DNA of 64,000 nucleotides from Peltaster fructicola. Lineage: Eukaryota; Ascomycota; Dothideomycetes. Where the stretch lies: the NCBI GenBank assembly GCA_001592805.2, contig CP051142.1, forward strand, positions 930,001 to 994,000. The letters are read 5' to 3'. The position numbers and the translations under genes are program-made. Every line of letters begins with the position of its first letter. The first letter of the stretch is position 1. Positions 52,380 through 63,062 of the stretch are shown in pieces. Below the pieces are notes generated by a model. It worked only from the letters and a program-made list of their open reading frames with translations. It was not told the DNA's origin and searched no databases.

Positions 52380-54696
52380 ATGGCGCCCTCATTCGAGCAG
52401 CTAGATCCCGAGGTCGACTACGATGGCGAGGACGATGAGATCGACTTCTCTGGTAAGTAGGAGGTAGATGTCACGATCACACGCTGATCATTTTCAGACT
52501 TGCGCGAGCAGTTCGAAGTGCGCATGGAGGAAGGACTCGATGCTTTTATTGTAATCGACGGTCTGCCAAAGGTCCCTGAGGACAGCAAGCAGAAGCTGGT
52601 CAAGTTCTTGCTGCGAAAGCTCACAACCGTCGGCAAGACGAAAGAGGACAATGTTTTCATGCCGATGGACGAACAGACCGGCCAGACTGGTGGATTTGCA
52701 TTCGTCGAGTATGAGACACCAGCACAAGCCGCTGCAGCGGTCAAGGCACTCCACGGCACTCCGCTAGACAAGCGACACACCATCGCAGTCAACAAGCTTA
52801 CCGATATAGAGCGATATGGAAGAGAAGGACGAATCGATGAGACCTACAAGGAGCCAGAAATTGCGCCGTTCGAAGAGAAGGAGCACTTGAGATACTGGGT
52901 AGGCGATCAAGCAGGCAGAGATCAGTTCGTCATGTACCGTGGCGACAACGTTGGCGTCTACTGGAATGAGAAGGAGGACCAGCCCGAGCAGATCGTTGAT
53001 CGTCAGCACTGGACAGAGTCGTTCGTGCAGTGGACACCAAAGGGCACATATCTCACATCAATGCACGCACAGGGTGTACAATTATGGGGAGGTCCAAATT
53101 GGTCGAGACAGAAGCGATTCATGCACCCTGGTGTGAACCTCGTGGACTTCTCACCAGACGAGAAGTACATCACAACATGGTCACATCGTCCACTCCAGGT
53201 TGAGGAGGGCAACCCAATATTGTCTCTTGAGGAGGATGGCAAGAATTACATTATCTGGGAGGTCGCCAGCGGCAGGATCCTTCGATCATTCGTCACACTC
53301 GATCTGCCAGGACCAGCGACGGATGCGGAAGGAAATCCAATCAAGAAGAAGATACAGTGGCCTGCATTCAAGTGGTCTGCTGATGCGAAGTACGTTGCGA
53401 GAATGACCCAAGGACAGAGCATCAGTGTGTACGAGCTGCCAAGGATGAACCTCATGGACAAGCAGAGCATCAAGATCGAAGGCGTAATGGATTTCGAGTG
53501 GTCGCCTACCTCGCCTCAACGAGACAACGTCAAGGAGTACGAGCAGCTCTTCTGTTATTGGACACCTGAGATGGGCAGCAACCCAGCGAAGGTCGGTCTC
53601 ATGAGCATTCCCAGCAAGGAGATCGTACGTACTCGGAATCTGTTCAACGTCTCCGATGCGAAGCTGCACTGGCAATCCGAGTCAGCATTCGTCTGCGTTA
53701 AGGTCGACAGACACAGCAAGAGTAAGAAGAGCATGGCGACGAACCTAGAGATCTTCCGCGTCAGGGAGAAGGGTGTACCGGTTGAGGTCGTCGACAGCTT
53801 GAAAGACACCGTCATCAATTTCGCATGGGAGCCAAAGGGTGATCGATTCGTGCTGATCACAGCTGGAGAAGTTCCTTCCGGAGCCGCAATCCCACCAAAG
53901 ACCGCTGTTTCATTCTTCTGTCCTGAGAAGGCAAAGGGCAATGCTGTCGGCAACTTCAAGCTCATCAAGACTGTGGACAAGAAGAACAACAATGCCATCC
54001 ACTGGTCGCCTCAAGGACGATTCGTAGTCGTCGCAACAGTGCTGAGCCAGCAGAGCTTCGACCTGGACTTCTGGGACTTTGACTTCGAGGGCGAGCGAGA
54101 GGAGAGCGCCAAGGACTTGACTGCCAACCTTCAGCTTATGAACACTGCTGAGCACTATGGTGTCACAGACATTGAGTGGGATCCATCTGGAAGATACGTC
54201 GCCACGAGCGCAAGTGTCTGGAAGCACAGGGTACGATACCTTGCAAACTTATGATGTTTGAAGACTAACACATCCACAGATGGAGAACGGTTACCATCTG
54301 TACACATTCGCAGGTCAATCTTTGCGCGAAGAGCCTCTAGAGGGTTTCAAGCAATGGTCTTGGCGACCACGACCAGAACGTCTTCTTAGCAAGGAGGAGA
54401 TGAAGGCCGTGCGCAAGAATCTCCGAGAGTACTCACGTCAATTCGAAGAGGCAGATGTTGCGAAGAAGTCTTCCGCAGACAAGGCTGTGGTTGAGGCTCG
54501 TAGACAGCAACTTGAGGAGTGGCTCGCATACCGACGACGCACGACACAAGATCTGCTCGAGGACCGAAGAGAGCTCGGCTTGCCAGATATCAGTGAGCAG
54601 CGCGCAGCTCTGGAGGTCGAAGACGAGGATGACACCAAGGTCGTCGAGGAGATCGTGGAGGAGATCCTCGAGGAAAGCGAGGAGATCATTGAATAA
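52380..54696 (+). CDS. PRT1: Translation initiation factor eIF3 subunit b (Prt1)
   Basis: Core scaffold of eIF3 on the 40S ribosome. Exons 52380-52452, 52498-54230 and 54280-54696 flank introns of 45 (GTAAGT...TTTCAG) and 49 bases (GTACGA...CCACAG), for 740 residues. Starts [20 protein letters not shown]. An RRM (about 40-125) reads [40 protein letters not shown]. The WD/beta-propeller region includes [40 protein letters not shown] and [20 protein letters not shown]. The C-terminal helix and acidic end ([16 protein letters not shown]) bind eIF3i/g in yeast. All parts are present and the length is normal. Confidence 0.96.
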
Positions 54697-54974
54697 ACTT
54701 GCCTGCTCTATGGCATTGGACCGGCGCACTATGGGGCATAAGATCAGCGTCTATGAACGGTAGATGCATGCTTTGATATTGTAAGTAAACCAAGAACATG
54801 AATGGAAACCTTGTTTGCTCCCACATCCGTGCCTCCTCGTTTACAACCTGTGCTAAAGTGTAGTCTACCTCGCCTCCACACAAAAGCTTGGCGTTCTGAA
54901 TACCCGGGGACTGTCGCTTTCATTCATCACAAGTCCATCAAGGTCATCAACCAAGCCAGGAACTGCACGTGGCC

Positions 54975-55435
54975 ATGGCGCAAGCGACTGCTCACGGCTC
55001 GTGCCTTTGCAAGGGCGTTCAATACACGATTTCTGGCATCGACAAGGGCGCTGTCCTCTGTCATTGCGTCAATTGCCGCAAAGCTGGTGGCAGCGCGTTC
55101 ATGCACAATACTCGCTTCATGAAAGCCACAATCGACTATCAAAGCGGCGCGAACCTCGTCAAGACATTCGATGACGGCGATACCAAGAGCGGGACCCATC
55201 TATACCGATCGTTCTGCAGCAACTGTGTATGTGTTGACTATACCCACCGGTAGGTCATTGACTGACATTTAGACACTAGGGCTCCTCGCTTTTCCTCCGG
55301 AGCGCCGCTGTACCTGGACTGCTCGTGGCTCAATGCAGTGCCCTAGACGACAATGAGCCCCGGAAGCCCAAGTTCGAGTTGTTCGAAGACGATAGAAAGC
55401 CATGGTTGAGCAAAGTCTCCACACCGAAGTTGTAG
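54975..55435 (+). CDS. GFA/CENP-V-family zinc protein
   Basis: Exons 54975-55226 and 55280-55435 flank a 53-base intron (GTATGT...CACTAG), for 135 residues. Zinc ligands are in the family order: GSCLCKGVQY, HCVNCRKAGG and SFCSNCGSSLF, the last formed across the splice. The end reads FELFEDDRKPWLS, typical of fungal members. The family is named for glutathione-dependent formaldehyde-activating enzyme, but most fungal paralogues have no proven substrate. The Met at 54975 is chosen (MAQATAHGSCLC); a GTG just upstream is in frame. Confidence 0.85.
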
Positions 55436-55837
55436 CCGGTTGAAGGGGCTCGATTGGAGATGTAGGCGGGAGCTGAAGCTGAGATGGCGATGGCTAGGTC
55501 GAGCAAGCCGTCGCCACCGATCAATCACTGCTCCACGCTTACATTACTGGTAGAGAAAGTTGTTGTACCTCCACTCAATGCCTGACAAGAATAGGCAAGT
55601 CCTCCACATTGCCCGAAGGGTCCTGACGTCTGCCCCGCGCCCGTCATAGCAACACAAACACTACAACGACGGATACCAGCTGTTCGATGCAACCAATCTG
55701 CCGCTAAATCTACCCACGAGCTCGAAGAAATTTCGCGTGGTGTGGGACCTCATATATCACAGGTCGCTCATGCTAGGAGACTCCTGATTCTTACAACTCA
55801 CACATCCCTCAAGAAACTCTACATTCAATCGCCCACT
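55436..55837. promoter_or_regulatory. Xylose reductase upstream region
   Basis: This 402-base stretch lies between two plus-strand genes. It holds one GGCTAG word (about 55492-55497) that fits a loose XlnR site (GGCTAR). The 60 bases before the ATG are A/C-rich. No gene was seen. Confidence 0.35.
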
Positions 55838-56894
55838 ATGTCTGTTCCGAGCGTCAAGTTGAACAATGGACGTCAGGTATGGCAATCATCGTGAAACAGA
55901 AGGACACTGCTGACACTCCTAGATGCCAAGTGTTGGCTTCGGTCTATGGAAGGTAACAAACGAGACCTGCGCAGACCAAGTCTACAATGCCATCAAGACT
56001 GGATACCGAGCCTTCGACGGAGCTTGCGATTACGGCAATGAGGTCGAGGCAGGCGAGGGTGTTGCCCGGGCCATCAAGGACGGTCTTGTGAAGCGCGAGG
56101 ACCTCTTCATTATCTCTAAGCTCTGGAACTCCTTCCACGACAAGGAGCGAGTCAAACCAATCGCCAAGCGACAGCTCAGTGACTGGAAGATCGACTACTT
56201 TGATCTGTTCTACATCCACTTCCCAATCGCGCTCAAGTACGTCGACCCATCTGTGCGATACCCACCAGGATTCTTCTACGAGGACAACAAGCTCGAGCTC
56301 AGCAATGCTTCTCTCGAGGAGACCTACCACGCTATGGAGGAGCTATACGACGAGGGCCTGATCAAGAGCATTGGTATCAGCAACTACAGTGGAGGACTCA
56401 TCCTCGACCTGCTGCGATACGCCAAGCACGTCCCACAGGCTCTCCAAATCGAGCACCACCCATACCTCGTCCAGGAGCCACTTCTCCAGCTGTGCAAGGA
56501 CAAGAACATTGCTGTCGTTGCATACTCTTCTTTCGGTCCACAGTCGTTCCTCGAGCTCAACATGCAAAAGGCACACGACACACCACTGCTCTTTGAAAGC
56601 AAGGTCATCAAGCAGATTGCCGACAAGCACTCAAAGACTCCTGCTCAAATCCTGCTGCGATGGGCCACACAGCGAGGCATCTCGGTCATCCCAAAGAGTA
56701 ACAATCAAGGTCGACTCCAGCAGAACCTCGAGGTCACCAACTTTGACCTCGCTGAGGATGAAATCAAGCAGATCAGCGGTCTTGACCAGAACCTGCGATT
56801 CAACAACCCAACCAACGTAAGTCGAGCTCGTAAGATTGAAAGCTCCAATACTGACACAGCATAGTACGGTGTCAACATTCCAATCTTCGCATAG
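55838..56894 (+). CDS. XYL1: NAD(P)H-dependent D-xylose reductase
   Basis: Aldo-keto reductase of family 2 that turns D-xylose into xylitol in the cytosol. Exons 55838-55876 ([13 protein letters not shown]), 55923-56816 and 56865-56894 (YGVNIPIFA) flank introns of 46 and 48 bases, for 320 residues. The catalytic tetrad is visible: Asp and Tyr in [14 protein letters not shown], Lys in [10 protein letters not shown] and His in [12 protein letters not shown]. Family features include [52 protein letters not shown] and the coenzyme loop [16 protein letters not shown]. The Lys-Ser-Asn motif suits NADPH use with possible NADH tolerance, as known for yeast xylose reductases. Length is exact for the family. 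Confidence 0.95.
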
Positions 56895-57059
56895 ACGCTG
56901 AAAGAGATGTGATAAGTAGGAGTTGGAAAGCGAGTGAGTAGCCATCACGGTAGAGCATGGCCAACATACTAGTTAGCCGCCATAATGAAAGCATTCGAGG
57001 TTTTGATAAACCGTGGTATTGTGCAGTGATAATCGCATGCTGGAGTCCCACGTCTCAAC

Positions 57060-57587
57060 TCAAGCAGAAAGCAGATCCCACTTCATGGCGATGGCCACTC
57101 TCGAGGTATGATCGCCATCATTGCGATCTAGTACGCGTATACGCCCTCTCTCGAAGCTCGCTGTTTCGACAAACTCGACAATGTCAGCATGCTCTGCCGT
57201 GATGCCCTGAGCCAGTGTAAATATGGCTATGCCCTTGTATCTGAGAGACCACTGTATCCATTTGAGATATTGCAGACTAGCCTTGTCTGTGTCCTTGATC
57301 GTGGCGAAGATATGTGTGAAGTTGTCTTCTTGATATGGCCAGGAGTCCGTGGACGCGACCTCATCCGCGAGAGCGATCACGGGCATGTAGCTCATGTAGC
57401 TGTTCTTGCACCATTGCTCGATCGTATGATAGACTTCTTCGTCCGAGACCAGCACATTGGACGAGCCGTCCAGTCCAAGTCTTGATCGATACTCGTCTAA
57501 GAGGTCTTTGATAATCAACGAAGGTGGCATTGTGCAGTCTGTAGAAAGAAAACGTGTGCTGTCAAGAGCGTAAAGAAATGCTGGCAT
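57060..57587 (-). CDS. Hypothetical protein, 156-175 residues
   Basis: I do not recognise it. Read from 57587 it is MPAFLYALDSTRFL...; from the Met at 57530 it is MPPSLIIKDLLDEYRSRLGL, which looks like the better start. The sequence has a helical N-terminus, YHTIEQWCKNSYMSYMPVIA, WPYQEDNFTHIFATIKDTDK, LQYLKWIQWSLRYKGIAIFT and an Arg/Asp-rich end (RGRIRVLDRNDGDHTSRVAI, AMKWDLLSA). The hydrophobic pattern suggests a compact alpha/beta fold. The C-terminal half (KGIAIFT, FVETASFERGRIRVL) faintly recalls the last strands of a methyltransferase, but no SAM motif is present. It is convergent with xylose reductase. Confidence 0.5.
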   Translation of the reverse strand: MPAFLYALDSTRFLSTDCTMPPSLIIKDLLDEYRSRLGLDGSSNVLVSDEEVYHTIEQWCKNSYMSYMPVIALADEVASTDSWPYQEDNFTHIFATIKDTDKASLQYLKWIQWSLRYKGIAIFTLAQGITAEHADIVEFVETASFERGRIRVLDRNDGDHTSRVAIAMKWDLLSA

Positions 57588-58266
57588 GTAGGCAGTCTTC
57601 CACGGTAGTGTGCATGTGGAATAGTCTTGCGGCTCAAAGGAAGCTCATGGCGATATCCCCAACACAATTATGGTGTTTTTCATTGACATGCAAGATCTTG
57701 TTCCACATGCCAGATCTTGGATCTATAGACCTAACCATCAGCAAGTAGCCGATCGAAACGTGTTGCAAGACTACTGGATGACAACGTCCATATTGTCGTC
57801 GTGGCATGAGAGAACTCCGAATGGCTCTGGATTGAGTCTAGCTGTGGTGCAGAGCAGAGCCGCAGGTCTCACCAAGTTCCAGGACAACGCCCACAAATCT
57901 CTTCCTTTCTGCCCTCAATAGAGACCGACAGGTCTCTTCGTTATCATCAAGGTACGTGATACTCCCATTGCTCATTCAGCATCAAATGATGTTACAAACA
58001 AAATAAGAACAGCCATCAGCATCAATGATGTCGACAACCTTTACACCACAATATCCTGATTATACTCAACCAACCATTCGTAACAGCTCACAGTCGTGTC
58101 AATGCTGACGATGCATCTAGTAACGTAACCGCCAGCCGTCTCGTCGCAGAGAAGTCCATCGGCTATCGACGACACGACAGAGGAGGGCAGGCTATGGGTA
58201 TGTACAGAATATCTTCATAGCTTTGCCATATCATCTCTTCGTACGCGTCATATCCCATCTATTCCA
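57588..58266. other. Gap, no gene supported
   Basis: This 679-base stretch lies between two minus-strand genes and contains small frames without content. Confidence 0.45.
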
Positions 58267-59523
58267 TTATCCAGACCTCTTCTTCTTGATCAACTTCCTG
58301 AAACCTCGCTTCTGGCTACTCGACCGCGAAGGCGTCCTGTTCTCCGGCCATTGAGCACTTTGTGGCTCTACGGGAGACACAGCACCATACCCTGGTACAG
58401 CAGCTGGACCTCCGGCATTATTCCAGGTGTCCCGATTTCCGAAGCCACGTCCACTTTGCATCTCAGCTCGTCCACGCTCGATCACAGCTTGATTCTTGCT
58501 GGTAGCAGCAGCTCCTGCTTCAGCGTCACCCGGGAATCTTGTGTCCAACTCATTGTTCAGTGCTCCTCTCAGCGTCTCGCCAACGCCGTGTAGCCCCTTT
58601 GCAGCAGCCTTGAGGTTGGCGTACGTCTCTGATGATGTCTGCTCTTTCGCGAGGACTCGCAGGCTGTCAAGCGGAGACCGTGTTGTCGTCTGGGTATTTG
58701 CTGGCTGCGATAGTGTGTTCCCTGGCTGCGACAGAGTCGACACCGATTGAGCTCCTGCTGTCGTTGGTTGTGTCAATTCACTACTCTGGCGTAGGTTTCC
58801 TCTGGAAGGGTGTGAGAAATTGTAGCCTGGGGCTCCGGGATTGGGAGGCGGTTGTTGCTGCATGCTATCGAGCTCTCGTGAGGCTCTGTGTGGTGATCGA
58901 GCCGGTATGACCGGTGATCGTCGTTGCTGTGGTGGAGGTCCTGACACTGGCGGCGTTTGAGCGCTGTCGTGCCTTGAATGATCAGGCTGTGCACTATCGC
59001 CTGGTGCCTCGACAATGTCTGCAGGCATCGAGGTTGGAACCGTGGACGGTCTCGCCGCTGTTGTCTGTGGCGCAGGCTGGCTCTGACCCACAGGCTGAGT
59101 TTGTACGTCGATCACGGTCTCACCATTCTTGCCTTTCTTGGTCGTTGTGGTTGTGGTTGTGGTCGTTGTCGTTGTAACGGTACTCACTACCTCGCCGGTG
59201 TCCTTATCCAACACATCTCCGGTCGACTTGTTGACAGCCAGGTTGCGGTCTGCAGACACATTGTCGAAACGTCCATGGTTCTCAACCGGGACTATATTGC
59301 CCTCACCGTGTACCGATGGTGGCTCGCTCGAGGCATATGCTGAGTCGTACTGGCCGCTCTGATGTCCTGAGACCTGATTGTGTTGGGAGGATGAGGATGT
59401 TTGATCGTTACCTGACAATCGCGGGTCGCTGCTTGAAGTGGTGGGAAGCATTGAATCGCTTCTTTCCTTCTTCTTGAACATGCTGGACCAACGGTTCTTC
59501 TTTGGCGCTTCTGTTGCCGCCAT
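58267..59523 (-). CDS. Disordered Ser/Gln/Pro-rich protein with poly-Thr run (unknown function)
   Basis: This is a 418-residue single exon, MAATEAPKKNRWSSMFKKKE at the start and RGFRKLIKKKRSG at the end, so both tips are basic. A centre segment (FDNVSADRNLAVNKSTGDVL, DKDTGEVVSTVT) is followed by a run of 12 Thr, then KKGKNGETVIDVQ. The rest is Pro/Gln/Ser-rich with SH3-ligand-like PPPQQRRSPVIPARSP. Near the C-terminus a more ordered stretch (SLRVLAKEQTSSETYANLKA, AAKGLHGVGETLRGALNNEL, DTRFPGD) looks helical and is the probable conserved core. I know no named family. It may be a membrane-peripheral adaptor through its basic ends; that is inference. Confidence 0.65.
   Translation of the reverse strand: MAATEAPKKNRWSSMFKKKERSDSMLPTTSSSDPRLSGNDQTSSSSQHNQVSGHQSGQYDSAYASSEPPSVHGEGNIVPVENHGRFDNVSADRNLAVNKSTGDVLDKDTGEVVSTVTTTTTTTTTTTTKKGKNGETVIDVQTQPVGQSQPAPQTTAARPSTVPTSMPADIVEAPGDSAQPDHSRHDSAQTPPVSGPPPQQRRSPVIPARSPHRASRELDSMQQQPPPNPGAPGYNFSHPSRGNLRQSSELTQPTTAGAQSVSTLSQPGNTLSQPANTQTTTRSPLDSLRVLAKEQTSSETYANLKAAAKGLHGVGETLRGALNNELDTRFPGDAEAGAAATSKNQAVIERGRAEMQSGRGFGNRDTWNNAGGPAAVPGYGAVSPVEPQSAQWPENRTPSRSSSQKRGFRKLIKKKRSG
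59146..59183 (-). repeat. ACN trinucleotide run encoding poly-Thr
   Basis: GTTGTG/GTCGTT repeats on the plus strand encode 12 consecutive Thr in the disordered protein. Codons are mixed (ACC, ACG, ACA), so slippage is less likely than with a pure run. Confidence 0.75.
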
Positions 59524-60157
59524 TGTAGTATGTCCTCACCGGAGTGTGTCTTGTCCTAGGCTCCAGAGAAACCTCTTCCCAGTACGAAACGCGCCTCGTA
59601 GTGAACAATGCTGAAATACCGATATTGATAAGGCCGGTGATCGTGGCTCAGTCGAGGGGCAGTATGTGAGAGCGTGCTCGCGGCTCGGAAGTATGCATGA
59701 CGTCGATGGGCTGACAGCTCATGTAGATCATTCTTCTGCCAAGTTTTGACATGGTTGGAAAGACTCGTAGCCACATTCTCGATTGATGTCACTGGAGTGT
59801 AATCTCCCTGAGTTTGTCTGTGACATGCCGACACTGCTGTGGTTGGCGATAGTGGGGATGTGCTATAGGCACGAGTAGCGCCACAGCTCTTAGTGAGACA
59901 AGACGAGTCAGCGATATGTGGCTGATGCTCATGTAGAACACTGCTAACACTGCTACGTGCGGCTGTCGCTTGCGCCATACGACGTGCGTCTGCTGTGAAC
60001 ACGCCGAGTAGAAGTGCGAGGCCGTGAAGCGCCGCTATGTCCGGCCTGAGTTGTATAGGTAGGCCGACCAGCTCGTCCTGTACTGCACTTATAGTATTCT
60101 GCAACAACAATCTCAATCGTTGTTTGCTTCAACAAATCACTTCAGCAACGACTCGCC
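59524..60157. promoter_or_regulatory. Divergent region: disordered protein / GST-like gene
   Basis: This 634-base gap lies between start codons pointing apart. A 186-codon minus-strand frame spans most of it but has no recognisable content and is not supported as a gene. Confidence 0.4.
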
Positions 60158-60969
60158 ATGATTGTACATTCGCAATGCGAGATAGTGTTGTATGATCTAG
60201 CTTGTACGAAGAGAGTCTGCTTCAGTCCTGTCGTGTGGCGGATCCGTATGCTGCTCAACTACAAGAAGATCCCATATGAGACAATCTTTCTCGAGTTTCC
60301 AGACATCGAGCCGACTTTAAAAGAGCTGTGAGTAGTGTGCCAGTACCTAATTCACTTTGGTCCGCACCAGTCTTCTGCGCAGACTAGTCATGCTAACTCT
60401 GTATTAGAGGTGTTTCGCCTGTCGAGCCTACCACTAAGTACACGGTGCCGGCCATCTTGCACGTATCGACAGACAAGGCGATTATGGATTCACAACCGAT
60501 CGCCCACTTCTTGGAGGCCACTTACTCAGACCCGCCACTAGCATTGACATCCGAACTCGGTGACATGATCCAGACTGATGGACGTCGACTAGTCGGCAGA
60601 GTGCTTAGCGCATCGGTCATGCCACGTGAGATCAACATCCTTTCAGCTCGATCACAGGAGTACTTTCGTCGTACGCGTGAGACCTCGATCGGTCACCCTC
60701 TCGAAGACCTGCTTCAGGGCGACAGGGAGGTCAAGAGCTGGCTAGAGATGGAAGATGGTGCGCGTACAGTCGGTAATCTGCTGCTCACTAACAAAGCTGA
60801 TGGACCATTCGTGCTGGGCTCGAAAGTGAGCTATGCTGACTTCTTCATTGCCGGTGCTCTTCAATGCGCAAGAGTCGTCGACGAGACCATCTTCCAGAGG
60901 ATGATCGCGTATCCAGGCTACAAGCAGATCTATGATGCTTGCCAGCCATACATGGAGAAGAAAGATTGA
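60158..60969 (+). CDS. Glutathione S-transferase-like protein
   Basis: Exons 60158-60327 and 60408-60969 flank an 80-base intron (GTGAGT, branch GCTAAC, ATTAG), for 243 residues. The N-terminal thioredoxin-like half has SPVVWRIRMLLNYKKIPYET, TVPAILHVSTDKAIMDSQPI (the Pro-Ala and DSQPI glutathione-site pattern) and AHFLEATY. The C-terminal helical half has GPFVLGSKVSYADFFIAGAL, the usual N-capping Asp motif. It resembles fungal GST classes acting on beta-aryl ethers or unknown hydrophobic compounds; the SPVVWRIR active-site segment is of the Ser type. Exact class and substrate are unknown; probably cytosolic. Confidence 0.82.
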
Positions 60970-61380
60970 GCTTGAGAGCCGGGTAGGACGCGTTTGAACA
61001 GATCAAAACTGTATCTGCTCTCGCCGACTGCGTCGAATCCCTGCGTAACGTGTACTTGCTCAATCTCTTCGCTCCTTACTTTGCATGCTAGGAGTGAATG
61101 TCATGACACCGACAAGATAGCCCCAATGACCGGCAGGGATCGACAGCAAAGGTAAGCGCTGTTTTGATAGTGCTGTTGCACGCAACGTTGTCAGAACTCC
61201 ACCCCATGCTCAGCCGCTCGCTCCGCGCAATGCAGCTGCATTGAGACCGATATATAATATGTTTCATGGTGACTTCCCAGTCCACAAGTTTCCAGATCGT
61301 TTGATCGTCATCAGTGTCGCTCCCTGCAGTGACTACACCAGACTGCCAGCAGCGCAGGCATCTAACTTACGACCGTCACA
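60970..61380. other. Gap, no gene supported
   Basis: This 411-base stretch lies between the GST-like gene and the BAR-SH3 gene on the same strand. It includes an AT-rich TATATAATATG near 61250-61261 that could serve as TATA for the BAR-SH3 gene. Confidence 0.4.
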
Positions 61381-63003
61381 ATGAAGTCAATGCAGAGGAA
61401 ATGGGGTGGATACAAGAAGAGATCGGCAGACGAAGCAGATGTTAGCATCATTCTGGCCGATTTTAAGCAAGCAGATGAGCTGCTCGACAGAGTGAGTTCA
61501 CAAGTGCTGTGTTGCTCCGATCATACTGACACAGCATAGCTCATTGCCGATCTCAAATCATGGCGCGATGGTTGGCAGCAGATACTCAAGATGCAATACG
61601 AGACTGCCGATGCACTCGCGACGTTGTACAAAGACATAGCTACACCCGACGCCGCAGAGTCCAGCCACGTTCCGGCCGAAACTCCTCAACAATACATGCA
61701 GAAGTGTCTGGGCCTGCAGAAGCTACACGAGGAGTCAAGAGATGATCTGTCGAAGGAGATTGCCCTGATAAACGACAAGCTCATAGGCAAGGCAGAGGCC
61801 GCGAAGCTGCACGCCAAGCCTCTAAAGAAGACAATCAAGCATCGCGAGAACATGAAGCTCGATTTCGAGAGACATCTAGGTCGTGTTGAGAGTGCTCGAG
61901 GCAAAGAGCTGCGCTCACAGAAGGATGAGATGAACCTGGCAAAGAACGAGGCTGATCTGGCCCAGGCCAAGATCACGTATCAAACTGCGGACGACCACGT
62001 TAAGGAGAATTTCCCTGGAGTGACAGACGCTATCTATTCACTCATACCATATCTCGTAACGACAACGATCATGCTACAGACAACATTGGTCGGCCAACTG
62101 TACACAGTCCTCGACGCATACACGAGATATCAGCGAATGCCTAATCCTGCGCCAAATGATGCCGAGATCGTGGCAGCTTGGGAGAATGAGTTTACCGCAC
62201 TACGGAAGGAACTCGAATCTGGACTCAAGACCATCTCGAATGGCAAAGCGGTCCACATGGGCATGGCATTGCCTGAGAAGCAGACATCATCTACCTTTGG
62301 CAGACTCATGGGCCGAAAACCTCCACCTCCACCACCTTCGTCCCAGCCGGCCCGATCACCTCGTCCGTCCATCGGCTCACGACCCTCGATCTCACCTCGC
62401 CCATCGATACAGTGGACAGAGGAGGAAGAGGCAGCTCCGCCACAGCCGCCAAGGCCTGCCGTGTCCCCAAACCTTGCATCTACAACCCCGGTAGAGAAAC
62501 CTCGATCGATCAGCTACGGACAAGCGCCGAGCTATGGACAACCTCCAACATACGATCTCAAGCCAACGGCGCTTGTACCGCAGTGGCAGCAGCGAAGGCC
62601 ATCTTGGAGCGATCAACAGTCGAATGGCGGCGCTTCACCGCCTTCAAGATATGCAACACCTCTCAATGGCAGCTCGCCGATGCTCTCTCCCACGCCGAGT
62701 ACTAATATCGAATACTTTGCCTCACGAAGGACTTCGACAGCATCTTCTATCGCATCGTCAGCTGCTGCTATCGGCGCAAAGAAAAAGCCTCCTCCTCCAG
62801 TGCCGATCAAGCGTATTGCCAGTTCTCCTGCGCAATACGTGACGGCTTTGTATGATTTTGAAGGACAAAGCTCTGGAGATCTGCCGTTCAGGGAAGGAGA
62901 TCGAATACGAGTCGTCAAGAAGACAGACTCTGTCGACGACTGGTGGACAGGCGAGTTGAAAGGCATCACTGGTAGCTTTCCAGCAAATTATGTTCAAATC
63001 TGA
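61381..63003 (+). CDS. BAR-domain + SH3-domain membrane-curvature/endocytic protein
   Basis: Exons 61381-61491 and 61540-63003 flank a 48-base intron (GTGAGT...GCATAG), for 524 residues. A BAR-type coiled coil covers about 1-245 (MKSMQRKWGGYKKRSADEAD, QADELLDRLIADLKSWRDGW, HAKPLKKTIKHRENMKLDFE, ALRKELESGLKTISNGK). Then comes a Pro-rich linker (GRKPPPPPPSSQPARSPRPS, KKKPPPPVPIKR). The C-terminal SH3 (about 470-524) reads YVTALYDFEGQSSGDLPFRE, DRIRVVKKTDSVDDWWTGEL, GSFPANYVQI and is complete. The order resembles Rvs167/Hob1, but the BAR sequence belongs to a distinct fungal branch, so no gene name is given. A role at endocytic actin sites or septa is inferred. Confidence 0.85.
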
Positions 63004-63062
63004 GCATGGGTGCACAGCATCAATCGCTCTATCATAGTCTACATATACAACTCATATGCTTC

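Noticed and set aside
55492-55497. GGCTAG as an XlnR site before xylose reductase
   Set aside because: A single loose hexamer with no second copy; kept only as a remark, not as a finding.
59556-60116. 186-codon minus-strand frame in the divergent promoter
   Set aside because: Low-complexity content, no homology that I can see, and it would occupy the promoter of the GST-like gene.
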